64,000 bases of DNA. It comes from Phascolarctos cinereus. Lineage: Eukaryota; Chordata; Mammalia; Diprotodontia; Phascolarctidae. The notes below the pieces were generated by a model, which was given only the letters and a program-made list of their open reading frames with translations, was not told the origin of the DNA and made no database searches. Positions 1 to 10,608 of the stretch are shown here, in pieces. The stretch is taken from the NCBI RefSeq assembly GCF_002099425.1, contig NW_018344126.1:2494001-2558000 (forward strand), given 5' to 3'. Made by a program: the position numbers and the translations under genes. Each line of letters starts with the position of its first letter. The first letter of the stretch is position 1.

Positions 1-78
1 CACCAAGAAAATTAGGTTCCTTGTTGGAAAGCATTACCTATTTTACAATAGCTAAAGTAATCTTCTTCATCTGTACAG

Positions 79-209
79 GAACAGTTCCTAGTCCCAGATC
101 ATACAATCAAAGACATCAGTGGTGCTTCCTTTGCTGGGTTCTACTACATCTGCTTCCAGAAATCCGCAGCCTCTATAGAGGGCTATTACTACCATAGGAG
201 TTCAGAATG
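79..209 (+). CDS. GID4: GID4 penultimate coding exon
   Basis: 131 bp, 43 codons plus two bases. It is preceded by ...CTGTACAG and followed by GTAAGA. The residues include the ligand-pocket Glu and the FYY, GYYYH strands of the beta barrel. Confidence 0.95.
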
Positions 210-2042
210 GTAAGAAAGGTCGTCTCCTTTCTCAAAAGCAAAGATATCGAGGGAATGTAAGCTAAAGACAAAAGAGTTCTTGCTATTCTCAAACTTTGGT
301 ATTCAGTACAAATTGTCCCTCTGCTACAAGAAGAAAGAAATCTTCAAAATATGAAGACTTATACAACAACTTAGATTGTTATGCCTCACTCAGTTGGCTG
401 CTGTTAAACATCTTTTACCTTTCAGTAATAGTTATTCACCCTTGTCCTTCGTATACCTTCACATTAAATTAGGTAATACAGAACAAAGAGAAATAGGTGA
501 TAGACAAAAGAGTAAATTCTAAATGCTTAGAAACATAAGATTTAGAACTAGAAGGAACCTTAGAGGTCATCTAGTCCAACCTTTGAGCACCGGGTTTTTC
601 GGAGAGTATATATTGCATTCTTGCTGCTTTGTCAATATTTTTTTCCATGTTTAGCAAATGACTAGGACTCAGGACAATGTAGATCAAATTGCTTTTTGAT
701 ATTTAAATATCTGATGTCTTACACAGAGATTGCTGCTCGAGTTCTGCAAAATCATGTTCCATATGGACCTCTGTTCCACTCTTTCTTTTAAATTTTGTCT
801 GTTATCATTAACTTTTATGTATTGGTATACACAGCATATGTTTGCAAACTGATGTTACTTCATTCTAATGACATACGGAACCTTTTAAACCTGGCTAAAG
901 AGTTGAAGGCCATTCAGAGCACTCACCTTTCGTGTGATTTTATGACCACCCTGTGCTGCCCCTGCCCCATTCCTAAGGCTTTCTTTGGGAGTGTTCCACT
1001 GTGGAATGATGACCAGAAGATGTTCCTCAGTTGGGAGAAATAGAATCATGCAAGATGGAGTCAGTGCTGCTCCAGCAGCATCAGCTTGTCTTGGGCTTTC
1101 AGTAGATAACTTCACAGTTTGCTTTGATAAAGCTATTAAAATCTTTTGTATTTCCTTCCTTCACAGAGCTTTATTACCATTTAAAAATAGAGTATTTTAA
1201 AGAACAGCTGAATACTACCAATAATATGTTATTCACTTTATAGAAAATAAACAGTTTCCATGTGGCCCTGCTGACTTTTTGAATTTTCTCTTTGTGAATT
1301 ACGTAGAAAGACAGGATCTGTCCTTCATAGTGTGTTCATAATTTCTTCAGTGGATAGATAGCCAATTTGTAGATTATCCTCTCCTTAGAGCACAGAAATG
1401 GATGAAAAGCTCTAATCTATTTGAATGATTTTTACCTGTTAGGAACCACAGGGAAGATTTTGCAAGAGTGAAGAAATTGAAAGGAAGAGCAAAAAATAGG
1501 AGTTGGATTACATATGAATTTAATTTAGCTATACCATAAAAACTGAGACATCAGAAATTGAGTTAGAGTATCTTACCCCAATATTACTTGATGCTGAAGT
1601 ACTTAGAAGGTTGTAATGTAGTGAGTTAATGGAAGTAGTAAACCATGCTCTTTGGGAGACTTCATATAATGAGGTAGGCATGTTATAATTGCTTTATGAA
1701 TGACAGCATAATACTTACAAAGAATAAATTTTGTTCATTGCTTAGGCCTTAAGGCTGCAGGTTCACCACCCCTGGTTTAGGCTCACCTAGAAAAGTAGAA
1801 ATGAATTAAATTCAGTCTGCTTAATTTGGGAGAAATTAAAATGAGATTTCCTATGATTTTGTGAATTTGGTATGTTAAATGGTAGGCCTCCAGTCTAATA
1901 ATTATGCAGGCGGGTTCAAACTTAGAGTTCTTTTATAACCGTCTCCCATTCTTTATTCTCTCTTCCTCCCCTTTGCAGGTATCAGTCCCTAAATCTGACT
2001 CATGTTCCTGAACACAGCGCCCCAATCTATGAATTCCGGTGA
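79..2042 (+). CDS. GID4: GID4, last two coding exons (partial gene)
   Basis: Coding exons 79-209 and 1979-2042 give the C-terminal 64 residues, from EQFLVPDH to IYEFR-stop. I recognise these as the end of GID4, the substrate receptor of the CTLH (GID) E3 ubiquitin ligase, which binds proteins with an N-terminal proline or related degron in a beta-barrel pocket. If the protein is 300 residues long as in human, the first residue here is Glu237 and the exon also carries Leu240, Ser253, Tyr258 and Tyr273, known pocket residues. Splice signals are clean: AG before 79, GT at 210, AG before 1979, with codon TGG split 2+1. The rest of the gene lies left of the window. The next gene, DRG2, is on the same strand 8.5 kb on, as in human. 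Identification from memory of the human protein; very sure. Confidence 0.96.
210..1978 (+). other. GID4 last intron
   Basis: 1.77 kb, AT-rich. About 545-590 resembles the start of an ancient mammalian repeat (AGAAGGAACCTTAGAGGTCA). Nothing else recognised; the short open frames inside have no coding character. Confidence 0.8.
1979..2042 (+). CDS. GID4: GID4 terminal coding exon
   Basis: Acceptor ...CCTTTGCAG, then 20 codons [12 protein letters not shown]...IYEFR and TGA at 2040-2042. This hydrophobic C-terminal tail packs in the barrel and, in the family, anchors the receptor to the ligase core. Confidence 0.95.
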
Positions 2043-5000
2043 CAGTTGACTGTTCAGAACAATAACCAAGTAAAACTGAACTTGGCAGAAAAGATTCCAG
2101 TCGATCAGGAGAATTGTGTACCTGCCAGAAGTGGGAGATAGCGTGTGCTGGTCTCCTAAGGAGCAGATGCACCAGGTGGCGTCAGTGTCAACCCATAGAA
2201 CCCAAGAGATGCAGCTGACTGGGGAGGGGGGAGGGGAAGAAGCAAATGGAATTCTTCCTGCTTCTGAGTGGCTATTTAATTTTAATCTGGTTTTTAAGCT
2301 ACCTTTAAATGCACTTTTCCTTATTGCACAGCTACCTTCTGTATTACGGATCTGCCCCTTTCCCCATTCTAAATCCGAGCAGAGTTGATAGTTTCCAGGA
2401 TGACATGTCAGCATTGGCTTGGTGTGCAGTGTTTTGAACTAACTCTTTCCAATCACAGATTTATGGTTGCACCCCAGTGCCCGTGGTCTGACACTTTGTC
2501 TGGTAGCTCAAAAGAAACCACAGCCTAGATACATCTGTGCATCAACAAAGCTTTGTGCAGGGAATTGGTGAGCCACCACATCTGCTAATGAAGCACATGG
2601 CTGAGGCAGTACTGATTCTGGAAGGGTTTAATCAATCTTTAGTTTTGATTGGTTAATGGGGTCAACCCAAGCTGCAAAGCACTGGAATATTAACAAGTCA
2701 AGGCTAAATAAATAGTTGTTAGGTTCCCTTGGCACACCATTGGGGATAACTAAATTCAAGACTTCCAAGCCCTCAGTTAGGAATGGATCAGAATCCTACT
2801 TACTCAGTACATTTGTTCTGAACTTACAGCCTTGAGGATAAAACCAAACTCAGTAAAAAGATTTTTTTAATTACAAAAGTTATTTTTGTGGTCCCTTTAG
2901 CAAGGACTCTATGGCAAATGCACAATTACTCAGAATTACATTTTATCGTTTTCACATTGAAAACAGCGAATGTTGACTTATTAATTTTTATACCTATATA
3001 TATATATATGTATATTTAATCAACCAGCAGTTTTTGAAACTAGTCATCCTGGTACAAAAGTTTGCAGCATTGCATAAATTAGTGCTAAATAAGAGAACTG
3101 TTTTTTGGTCAGTTTAACATTTGTACCTCCTCCTTTTGCTACACAAACCAGTGCTTGACAAACCTTTTTATCAGGCAGAAGGAGCAGTTGGTCTCCTATA
3201 ACAATGACTTTGAAATGTTGGGGGATAAGGGGAAACATTAACCATGTTCAAATAATAACCTGAGGCTTGCGTGCGTGCCAAAGTGTGCGTGTGTTTTTTT
3301 TGTTTTGTTTTGTTTTGTTCTTTTGTTTTTTAAAGATTTCAGAAGCTTCAAAGTTGGCATCAGTTGTATATTTGATGTGTAGCTGTCAAATATGTGCAGG
3401 GCTTTAGGGATGGCATTTTCTGGTGGTTTCCAGACTTCGATTCAAAGAACAAAAAGGGTAGCTTTAAAACAAAACAGTTGTAACCCAAGGGAACAAACCC
3501 GTTTTGAGGTTATTTGGTCACTGGCAGTATAAGAAAATGCAAAGCCTTTCACTTAATTGAGTAGTGGAGGATACATTTTATTTGGACAGATACACAAACC
3601 AACTAACTTATAATTAATGATACATGTACTGTAACATATCAAAAGGCTGAGTCCTAGGGTAAGCCTTTAAGGAAATATATTTGGGGAAGCAATAGTCAAT
3701 GGGCATGTGTTACGTAGATCCAAAATTTAGGGAGCCTGAGAATTTTATATGGAAACATAACCAGCTAGTCTGGTCTAATCAGGGCAACTGAACCCTCAGA
3801 CTCTGTCCCCAGTGAATTATTTTTGTATCCAACATGTCTGTTCTCAGAAATTAGTTAAGACTGTCTGGTTTTAAAAACAAAGGCACTGAAATAACTGGCA
3901 TTTCCTCCTTGTTTGTTGCTATGGTTGAACCTAGCTGATTTCACACTAATGAGAGAGGCTCCACTGCAGCTTTGCTGATAAGCAGATGAATGAGATTTAA
4001 AGATCAAGGCAACAATAACAATTGTGTTTGGTTCATTTATTTTAGCAAGTGCTGTTTAATTCCAGTCATTCCTCATGTTGCAAATTTTTTCATCATTCAG
4101 GACCCTGCTAGTGAATAGCCTGGCATATGTTTTGTAAATATCCTGGAAAGGCTTAACTTATCAAGCCTTCCTTTACAAGAGTGGAAAAAGTGAGATGAGA
4201 CTGCCCTCATGAGTTTGTTGGGTAAGAAATGTTTGGGAAAATTACTGATTGTCCTTTGGCTAAATGGAATTAAGGAGAAACTGCCAGTTATGATGAAAAG
4301 ATGAATAAGTAGTAATACTTTTGCTGGATCTTTTGGACACCTGTAATGAAGATATGGTGACCTAAAAGTCTATCTGGTGGGGACAGAGAAAAGAATTAAA
4401 TATTGACTTCCATCTGTTAGTTAACACCTCTAATCATTTATCTTGACTCCTCCCTTACGACACAAAGAATTTACCTTTTCCAGTGTGTTCTCTAAAAGAA
4501 CTTTGGAAAACTTATCTCCATTTGTAGTTATTTTTATTTTTGATCTGTCAGTAGTTTACATGACTTTGATACTGTGTGCAATATTTTTAATTGTCATTCA
4601 TACCCATAATTAAGAAATATTGCTGATTTCAAATTTTCCATCACCTACTTTCATACCAAACATGTCTCATGTTGGAGAAAGATCTTGAGGAATTTGGTTA
4701 TTTGTACCCCACTGCCCAGAAAATTTTTCTTTTGTGGTCATCAGGTCTTAATATTCTCGGTATTTTGGAAAGAATTCCTTTTTCTCTTAACCATTATATA
4801 GCATTTCAGCAGAACTCCAAAATAATTAAGCAGTGCTTAAAGCTAAGTTGTCTATATGCTGGTAATATTATCAAAAACCATTAAGTCTTGGGGTAGCAAA
4901 AGGGTACTTAGAATTATCTTTCCTGTATGAAAAAGGGAATTTCCTTTCTAAGTCCTTGATCTGATTTCCCACCCCCCAAAAAAATGGAGTCTGATAAGAT

Positions 5001-5240
5001 AATTTTCAAAAAAAAAAAGCCATTAAGTATGTTGCATTGTGGTTTAAAATAACTAATGTGTTCTGGAGAAAAAAAAATTTCATCTTTGAATTTTAAGTTT
5101 TTTATTAGATTTAAGTGGATACAAGATATTTTGTTTCTTTATGGATGAATTGTGGAAAGGGATTGGGTGGGAAAAGTATTTTGCAGAGCTATCAATGTCC
5201 AAATAATAAAAAGAAATATATAATAAAGGTATTTGAGCGG
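2043..5240 (+). other. GID4: Probable GID4 3' UTR
   Basis: About 3.2 kb after the stop codon almost free of recognisable interspersed repeats, unlike the flanking sequence, and AT-rich with many ATTTA-like words and a (GTTTT)n run near 3290-3330. A long repeat-poor stretch directly after a stop is what a long 3' UTR looks like. An early AATAAA-like word (AAATAAATA) lies near 2705. The true end is inferred, not seen. Confidence 0.5.
5205..5227 (+). promoter_or_regulatory. Candidate GID4 polyadenylation signals
   Basis: Two AATAAA hexamers (5205-5210 and 5222-5227) with a GT-rich stretch (GGTGTGTTTG) about 15-25 bases on. Good but unproven end for the long 3' UTR. Confidence 0.4.
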
Positions 5241-6340
5241 TGTGTTTGCCCAGTTTTTAAGGCAAAACATTTCTGTATTAGAACAAACCAGCAGCTGTAA
5301 AAAGAACAATTGCTGTGTTTGGAAAGGCAGATCATGTTTCTTTCCAATTTTTCTTTGTGTACTGAAATTATCTATGATATGGGAGTTTGTCCAAATAGTG
5401 TAAAGCTCATTTGAGGTGGCCCTTGCAGTTTCTTTCTCCTTCTGTTCTTGATATTTGCAACTTTGGGGTGCTTTTTTCTCCCCGCCTGCAACTTTCTGTA
5501 TATTTCTACTTTTAGTTCCTTTAGAAGTTTAAAAGTGAGAAAGAGCAATTCTTCTCTTAAACATGATTTTTGTTTGCATTTGATCAAGTTGAAATACAAA
5601 GGAAATATAATCAGTACATGGCAAAGTCCTTTCCAAATTTTTTTTAATTGCAATTTGTATCTTCTGGCGTTATGATATTTAAAAGAAGCAACACTAGCTA
5701 CAAAGAAGGAGATAGAGTTTCTATAAATTGTTTTTTTAGTTTGTACTAAAGAACCTGCAAGCCAAGATCTACATCTATATCCTACAGATTAAAATGGCAT
5801 TTTTAATCCTGTACTCTCTACCCTAACCTTTTTGAGCACTTTTCCTCTTTTACCATAAGCAGGGACAGCAAAAAATACATATATATGTTTTGGGGAGTCT
5901 AGAGACAGAGGAAAAAGAATGCCTGTGTCACATATGAAAGTAGCTGCAACACAGGACAAAAGTTATAAATATCTACTCCATTAAAACTCCAAGAAAGGCA
6001 TTAAAATTGCTTCAGTGATGAAATTACAGGAAGCTTGATAATTAAATCCATTAGGAAAAAAACTTCTGGGAGTTGAATAGCAGTCTGTAAAACTTCCTCA
6101 GGAACACCTTTTCAAGATCTGAAACCACTTGTTCATGTGATCTTTCAAGACCTTTAACTGCTAGAAAATCCAAAGTTTGTATTATAGTTTTCCTTCCTTG
6201 CTTGGTTCTCTTAATGTTTTATAGTGGGCAAGTCACTGACTTCCTCTGCCTTTCTGTATTATGCTTAGTTTTGGGGTGACAAAAAGGCATGAAGTGAAAA
6301 TGAGCTTGAGGAATGCAGTTATCATTCTTGGAGGGTGGAG
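5241..6340. other. Intergenic, nothing recognised
   Basis: AT-rich sequence with no gene and no repeat I can name. It could include further GID4 3' UTR if a later poly(A) site is used. Confidence 0.5.
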
Positions 6341-6342
6341 AG

Positions 6343-6343
<1 letters not shown>

Positions 6344-6382
<39 letters not shown>

Positions 6383-6452
6383 GCATGCATGCATGTATAT
6401 ATATATGTATATGTACATATATACACACATATATGTGTGTGTGTGTGTGTAT
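6344..6452. repeat. Compound (CA)n-(TGCA)n-(TA)n-(TG)n microsatellite
   Basis: Uninterrupted CA run, then GCATGCATGCATG, a TATATG/TACATA mix and a TG run. The CA and TG arms are complementary, so the tract can fold as an imperfect hairpin. The overlapping cysteine/valine-rich or histidine/threonine-rich open frames are artefacts. Confidence 0.95.
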
Positions 6453-6845
6453 AAAAAACTAGAGGAAGACACCCAGGAGTACTCCAGCTTTACACTTCAC
6501 TGATGAGCCATGTCTGATAGTCCTCAGGATGGAGGTGACTTGCCTCCTCATGGTTTCCCTCTTCTGTGCTAAATTTTATGCTAGGTATGGCAAGGTGGGG
6601 TCATGAAAAGAGCAATTGCCTTAGAATCCTGGGTTTAAATACAGATGTACTATTTGATTTTTTGCTGCATCCAAAACAGTTGAAACACTAGCAGCCCAGA
6701 CAAAATTTTAGCCCTTCTGATACCTTTCTTAATACTAGGAAATAGGCTCAGGTTGAGTGAAGTGACTTTGTCCAAGGTCACATAGCTAGTAAGCACAGTA
6801 ATCTGATACTGACTTGGAATAGAATTCGTCTTTAGCTGTGGATCT

Positions 6846-7035
6846 GCAGCTGAACCTGGAGTCAGGAAAACCTGAATTCAGATCTGTCCTCTGATGCTGT
6901 GTGAACCTGGGCACATCACTTAACTCCTGTAAAACAGGAATAATGGCACCTTCCTCCCAGGGTTGTGAGAATAAAATGACATTTCACAGCACTTTACAAA
7001 TGTTAAAAAGCACTATGTAATTGCTAGCTATTTTC
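6846..7035 (+). repeat. MIR/Ther-type CORE-SINE, interrupted
   Basis: Typical words CTGTGTGAACCTGGGC, CACTTAACT, GGTTGTGAGAATAAAATGA, CACTATGTAATTGCTAGC. Its last bases (GCTATTATTTAG) reappear after the SINE at 7190-7205. Confidence 0.8.
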
Positions 7036-7039
7036 TTTA

Positions 7040-7192
7040 ATTTTTTTTACTTTTAGGCAATTGGGGTTAAGTGGCTTGCCCAGGGTCACACAGCTAGTAA
7101 GTGTCAAGTGTTTGGTCTGAGGTTGGATTTGAACTCGGGTACTCTGAGTTCAGGGCCAGCGCTTTATCCACTGTGCCACCTAGCTGCCCCTA
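7040..7192 (-). mobile_element. Marsupial tRNA-derived CORE-SINE
   Basis: Minus-strand copy from T-rich tail through GGTTAAGTGGCTTGCCCAGG to head GTGCCACCTAGCTGCCCC. It splits the MIR copy; CTAGCTATT occurs on both sides, a plausible target-site duplication. Confidence 0.9.
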
Positions 7193-7589
7193 GCTATTAT
7201 TTAGTAGGTATCAAAGTGGCTGAATTGCTTTGGCTGAAAGCGATCAGTGCTTTGATGACATCAAGGAAATAAGTTGTTGGGCCTTGAAGCTATTTTGAAA
7301 TCAGTGGCAGTCAAGTTAGACTGCATATTTGTTGTGCATGTGATTGTGAAAAAACATCTTCCTGACAAAGCAAGAAAAACTTTGAAAGAAAACAAAACTC
7401 ACCCCAAATTGAAGCCTGGAAAGATTAAGTAGTATTTGCTCTTGTCCTTCAACCAGACACCCAAGATCAAATGGTTAGTTTCTCTTTACCTCTTCCTTCT
7501 CCCCCAAATGCTGTTGATTTTAATTCCAAGCATTTCTGGAATTTGTCCACTTTTCTTTGCTCACATGGCAGTTACCTCCTAAAGTCAGG

Positions 7590-8110
7590 CCATTATCATT
7601 ATCTTTGCTTTGCCCAGTACAACAGACTCCACACTGGTCTCCCCATCTCCAAACTCCCTACCAATCATACAGCTAATCAAAACCATCTTTCTAATATACA
7701 GGTGGGCCATGTCATTCCCCTGCTCAAAATCTGATAGGATATAATAAAATTAGCCTGGCATGCAATTTCTACTACAATCTGGTTCCAGCCTACTTGGATT
7801 TCATATTACTTTCCTTCATACACTCTATATTCCAACCAGGCTGGACTAATCACTTAACAGATTTTATCTTATTTTACTGCCTCCCCAAACTCAAGCAGGC
7901 CTGCCTCATCCATGGATTGCACTCCTCTTCTTTCTCTGCTTGTTGAAATAATTTTCTTTAAAGTCCAGCTCAGGTACACTACTCCTCCATGAAGCCTTCC
8001 CTGACACCCCCAGCTAAAAATGAGTTTTACTTCCTTGTTTTTCCTAGATTACTTTGCCCCATTACATTCCATATCATATTTATCCATTCCCTCCGCTGAA
8101 ATGTAAACTT
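7590..8110 (+). repeat. L2 LINE 3' region
   Basis: Words such as CATGTCATTCCCCTGCTCAAAA, TCCATGAAGCCTTCCCTGAC, CCGCTGAAATGTAAACTT are the L2 3' end. It resumes at 8372-8450 after an L1 insertion. Confidence 0.8.
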
Positions 8111-8371
8111 AATTATGTAATATTTTATTTTTCCCCAATTACATTGCTGTGTACATCATACACAGCATTAAATTTTTTTTAATGTTTTAAAAAATGTGGA
8201 TTTCCAAATTCTTCCCTTCTTTCCCCTCCCCCATTGAGAAGGCAAGCAATTTGATATAGGTTATACATGTGCAGTCATTAGTCATGTTGTGAAAGAAAAC
8301 ACTGAACAAAAAAAACAAAAATAAGGTGGAAAAAAAGGTATGATTTGATCTGCATTCAGACTCCGTTAGAT
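8111..8371 (-). mobile_element. L1 3' end inserted in L2
   Basis: Minus-strand L1 3' UTR (CCCCAATTACAT, AGCAATTTGATATAGG, GATCTGCATTCAGACTCC). Flanking copies CTGAAATGTAAACTT (8096-8110) and CTGAAATGTAAATT (8372-8385) are the target-site duplication and also the joined L2 sequence. Confidence 0.88.
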
Positions 8372-8759
8372 CTGAAATGTAAATTCCTCAAGGATAGGGA
8401 TCTATGGAATTGTGACCCTATTCTGGAATAAGTAACCCCTGTTAGGTAAATATGGAAAATGATTGGTGAGGATATAATTGTTCATAGAGGGGACACAGCT
8501 CTGCTTCACGAGATCTGGCTTTCATCCCTACTAATTTTATCAAAATTCCTTCATAAGTATTGCCTCTTTGGAACCTGCTCTGGGGCATTTCTCAAGGTTC
8601 TTTGGAAGTCCTGGGAAGAGAAAGCTAATGACTTTTTTTGGATGGGGGGACGGAAAGGTTTTAACTTGCAGAACCCTTGACATCCTGGGGAAAAGAGGTG
8701 GTATGTTAACACTTGGGTGGATAACTAACAGAAAAGGGCAAGGAAGTCTTGCATTTTAG

Positions 8760-8900
8760 TCTCAAACATGACATTAGCTAGCTGTGTGACCTTGGATAAG
8801 TAATTTAATTCCTCAGATCCTGTTTCCACATGTGAAAAATAAAGAAAGGCTGAAATAGATGGCTTTTCAGGTCCTTTCCAGTTCTAATATTCTATGGTGT
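8760..8900 (+). repeat. MIR/Ther-type SINE
   Basis: TAGCTGTGTGACCTTGGATAAG ... GGTCCTTTCCAGTTCTAATATTC pattern of an old CORE-SINE with an L2/CR1-like tail. Confidence 0.75.
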
Positions 8901-8994
8901 TACATCCTCCACAGCCAGGGCCAGGCCTAAAAGAGGGAAATGTGAAGTCAATAGTTTCTCTGGCATTTTCCTCTTTCTACAAAGCATTCAGTCA

Positions 8995-9120
8995 AGGTAT
9001 TATTGTTGTCTAGTCTTGTCTGATTCTGTGAGCTCATGGACCATAGCACACTAGTACTGTCCATGATGTTTTCTTGGCAGAGATACTGGAGTGGTTTGCC
9101 AGTTTCTCCAGTGAAGATAC
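8995..9120 (-). repeat. Mar-1 SINE tail (BovB/RTE-like)
   Basis: Minus copy of the tail: TTGTTGTCTAGTCTTGTCTG ... CTTGGCAGAGATACTGGAGT and GGTTTGCCAG. The SINE head is not seen beside it. Confidence 0.75.
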
Positions 9121-9189
9121 TAAGTACAGGGAAGTTTTAACTCCAATGTAATTAGCTGAAGATCTAGGTTCTAAGCACTGGCCTACTTG

Positions 9190-9670
9190 CCGGAGAACTA
9201 TACTCCATTTTCCATCACTCTGCCTTTGCCCTAGCTGTGCCCCGTTAACTGGAATGCCCTCCCTCCTCTCACCTCTTAATCTTCCTGGCTTTAAATCTTA
9301 GCTCAAATCTGACTTCCTACAGAAAGTTGCCCTTCCTGCCCCACTACTTGTGCCTTCCCTTCTGAGATCACCTCTCATCTACTCTGTATGGAACTTCTAT
9401 CTAGTTATTTACATGGTGTTTGACCCACAAGAAAGTGAATTCCTGAGGGTAGGATTCCCCCTCTCCTCTCCTGGAGACAAGGCTTTGAATCTTGGCTCGA
9501 GCCCAGGAAGCTATGTGACTAGGAGTTAGAAAACTCTGAGTTCAAATTCTGCCCCAGTCATTTCTCTGATCCTAGGCAACTTGGTAGTAGAGTAGATACA
9601 GTGCTGTCACTACCCTCCGTACCTGGCATAGTTCCTGGCACATAGGGATTAATAAATGCTTTTGGATGAC
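9190..9670 (+). repeat. L2 and MIR fragments
   Basis: L2 words CTTCCTACAGAAAGTTGCCC and CTGGCACATAGGGATTAATAAATG, with a MIR-like block in between (GAGTTCAAATTCTGCC, CTAGGCAACTTGG). Confidence 0.65.
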
Positions 9671-9740
9671 TTGTCACAGCATCTTTCTCACAACCACTCT
9701 GTGAGGTCGGTTTCAAGTAGTTAATCTCATTTTACAGAAA

Positions 9741-9992
9741 ATGAGGATGAAATAAGGAAAATAATAGTACCTAACTTTTGGATAGCACTTTAAGGTCTGT
9801 AAACCCTTTAATGTTATCACATTTCATTCTCACAACAACCCTATAAGGTAGTTGCTATTATTATCCCCATTTTTTTAAAGATGGGGAAAGGTTAAGTGAT
9901 TAGGCCAGGGTCACACAGCTAGGCCACTGAGTGGGATTCGAATTGAGGTCTTCCTGACTCCAGCTCGACAGCACTTTAACCACTGCACCACC
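9741..9992 (-). repeat. Inverted MIR/Ther-type SINE
   Basis: GCACTTTAAGGTCTGTAAAC, CTCACAACAACCCTATAAGG, GGTCACACAGCTAGG, ending at a TTTAACCACTGCACCACC head. Confidence 0.8.
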
Positions 9993-10019
9993 AAATGTTA
10001 AGGATCAGAGAAATGCCTC

Positions 10020-10099
10020 GAACAGGATTCGAACTCAGGGCTTCTTAACTCCCCGGTCCAGCACTCTTGCATGGTGCCACGTCGCTGCCTCGGCCAGAG
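10020..10099 (-). repeat. SINE 5' half at the edge of the DRG2 CpG island
   Basis: AGGATTCGAACTCAGGGCTT through GGTGCCACGTCGCTGCC: a minus-strand SINE head that keeps CpG sites usually lost from such copies, fitting protection from methylation next to the promoter. Confidence 0.65.
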
Positions 10100-10242
10100 C
10101 CAAGCTTCCAAGCCCGGTCTCCAAGCTACAAGCATCGCGCCCTCTGCACTCCCCTCTCCGGGCCTCAGTCTCCTGTGTAAAAGGAGAGGGTCGGCGGACC
10201 TTGCTTTGGAGGTCGAGACTTTCCGTAAGGAAAGCTGGGGAA

Positions 10243-10290
10243 GCCAGCAGGGGAGACCGGGGAGCCAGCAGGGGAGACCGGGGAAGCCAT
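10243..10290. repeat. Short tandem duplication in the promoter
   Basis: GCCAGCAGGGGAGACCGG occurs at 10243-10260 and 10264-10281 (period 21), followed by a decayed third start, GAAGCCATCAG. Confidence 0.85.
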
Positions 10291-10443
10291 CAGCCCTATC
10301 GGGAGAGCAGCAGAGCTCCCAGCACGGTCCCTCAGCCGGGACCACCCTCAGACGCGGAACTCAGAACGCAGGGGGTGACGCTGTGCGTCGGCCGCCCGAG
10401 TGCCGCTGCCGGGAGCACCCGGGAGGCGCCTGCGTGTGCGGAG

Positions 10444-10521
10444 GGGGCGGGCCGTGGCGGAGCTCTTCGGCATTGGCTTCCGGCCGCCGGCATCCGGCCC
10501 TCACTTGCAGCCTTTCCTCTG
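10444..10521 (+). promoter_or_regulatory. DRG2: DRG2 core promoter motifs
   Basis: GC box GGGGCGGGCC, inverted CCAAT box (ATTGG at 10472-10476), ETS site GCTTCCGG just after it, and a pyrimidine run CCTTTCCTCT at about 10511-10520 that could serve as a TCT/5'TOP-like start. The transcription start is inferred to lie between about 10480 and 10520. Confidence 0.5.
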
Positions 10522-10544
10522 CCGTCACCGCTGCCGCCGCCGCC

Positions 10545-10608
10545 ATGGGCATCCTGGAGAAGATCTCGGAGATCGAGAAGGAGATCGCCCGGACCCAGAA
10601 GAACAAGG
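10545..10608 (+). CDS. DRG2: DRG2 coding exon 1
   Basis: Residues 1-21 plus first base of Ala22 ([18 protein letters not shown]...). Donor G|GTGAGT. The reading continues at CT of exon 2. Confidence 0.97.

Noticed and set aside
6219-6503. Cys/Val- and His/Thr-rich frames
   Set aside because: Dinucleotide microsatellite.
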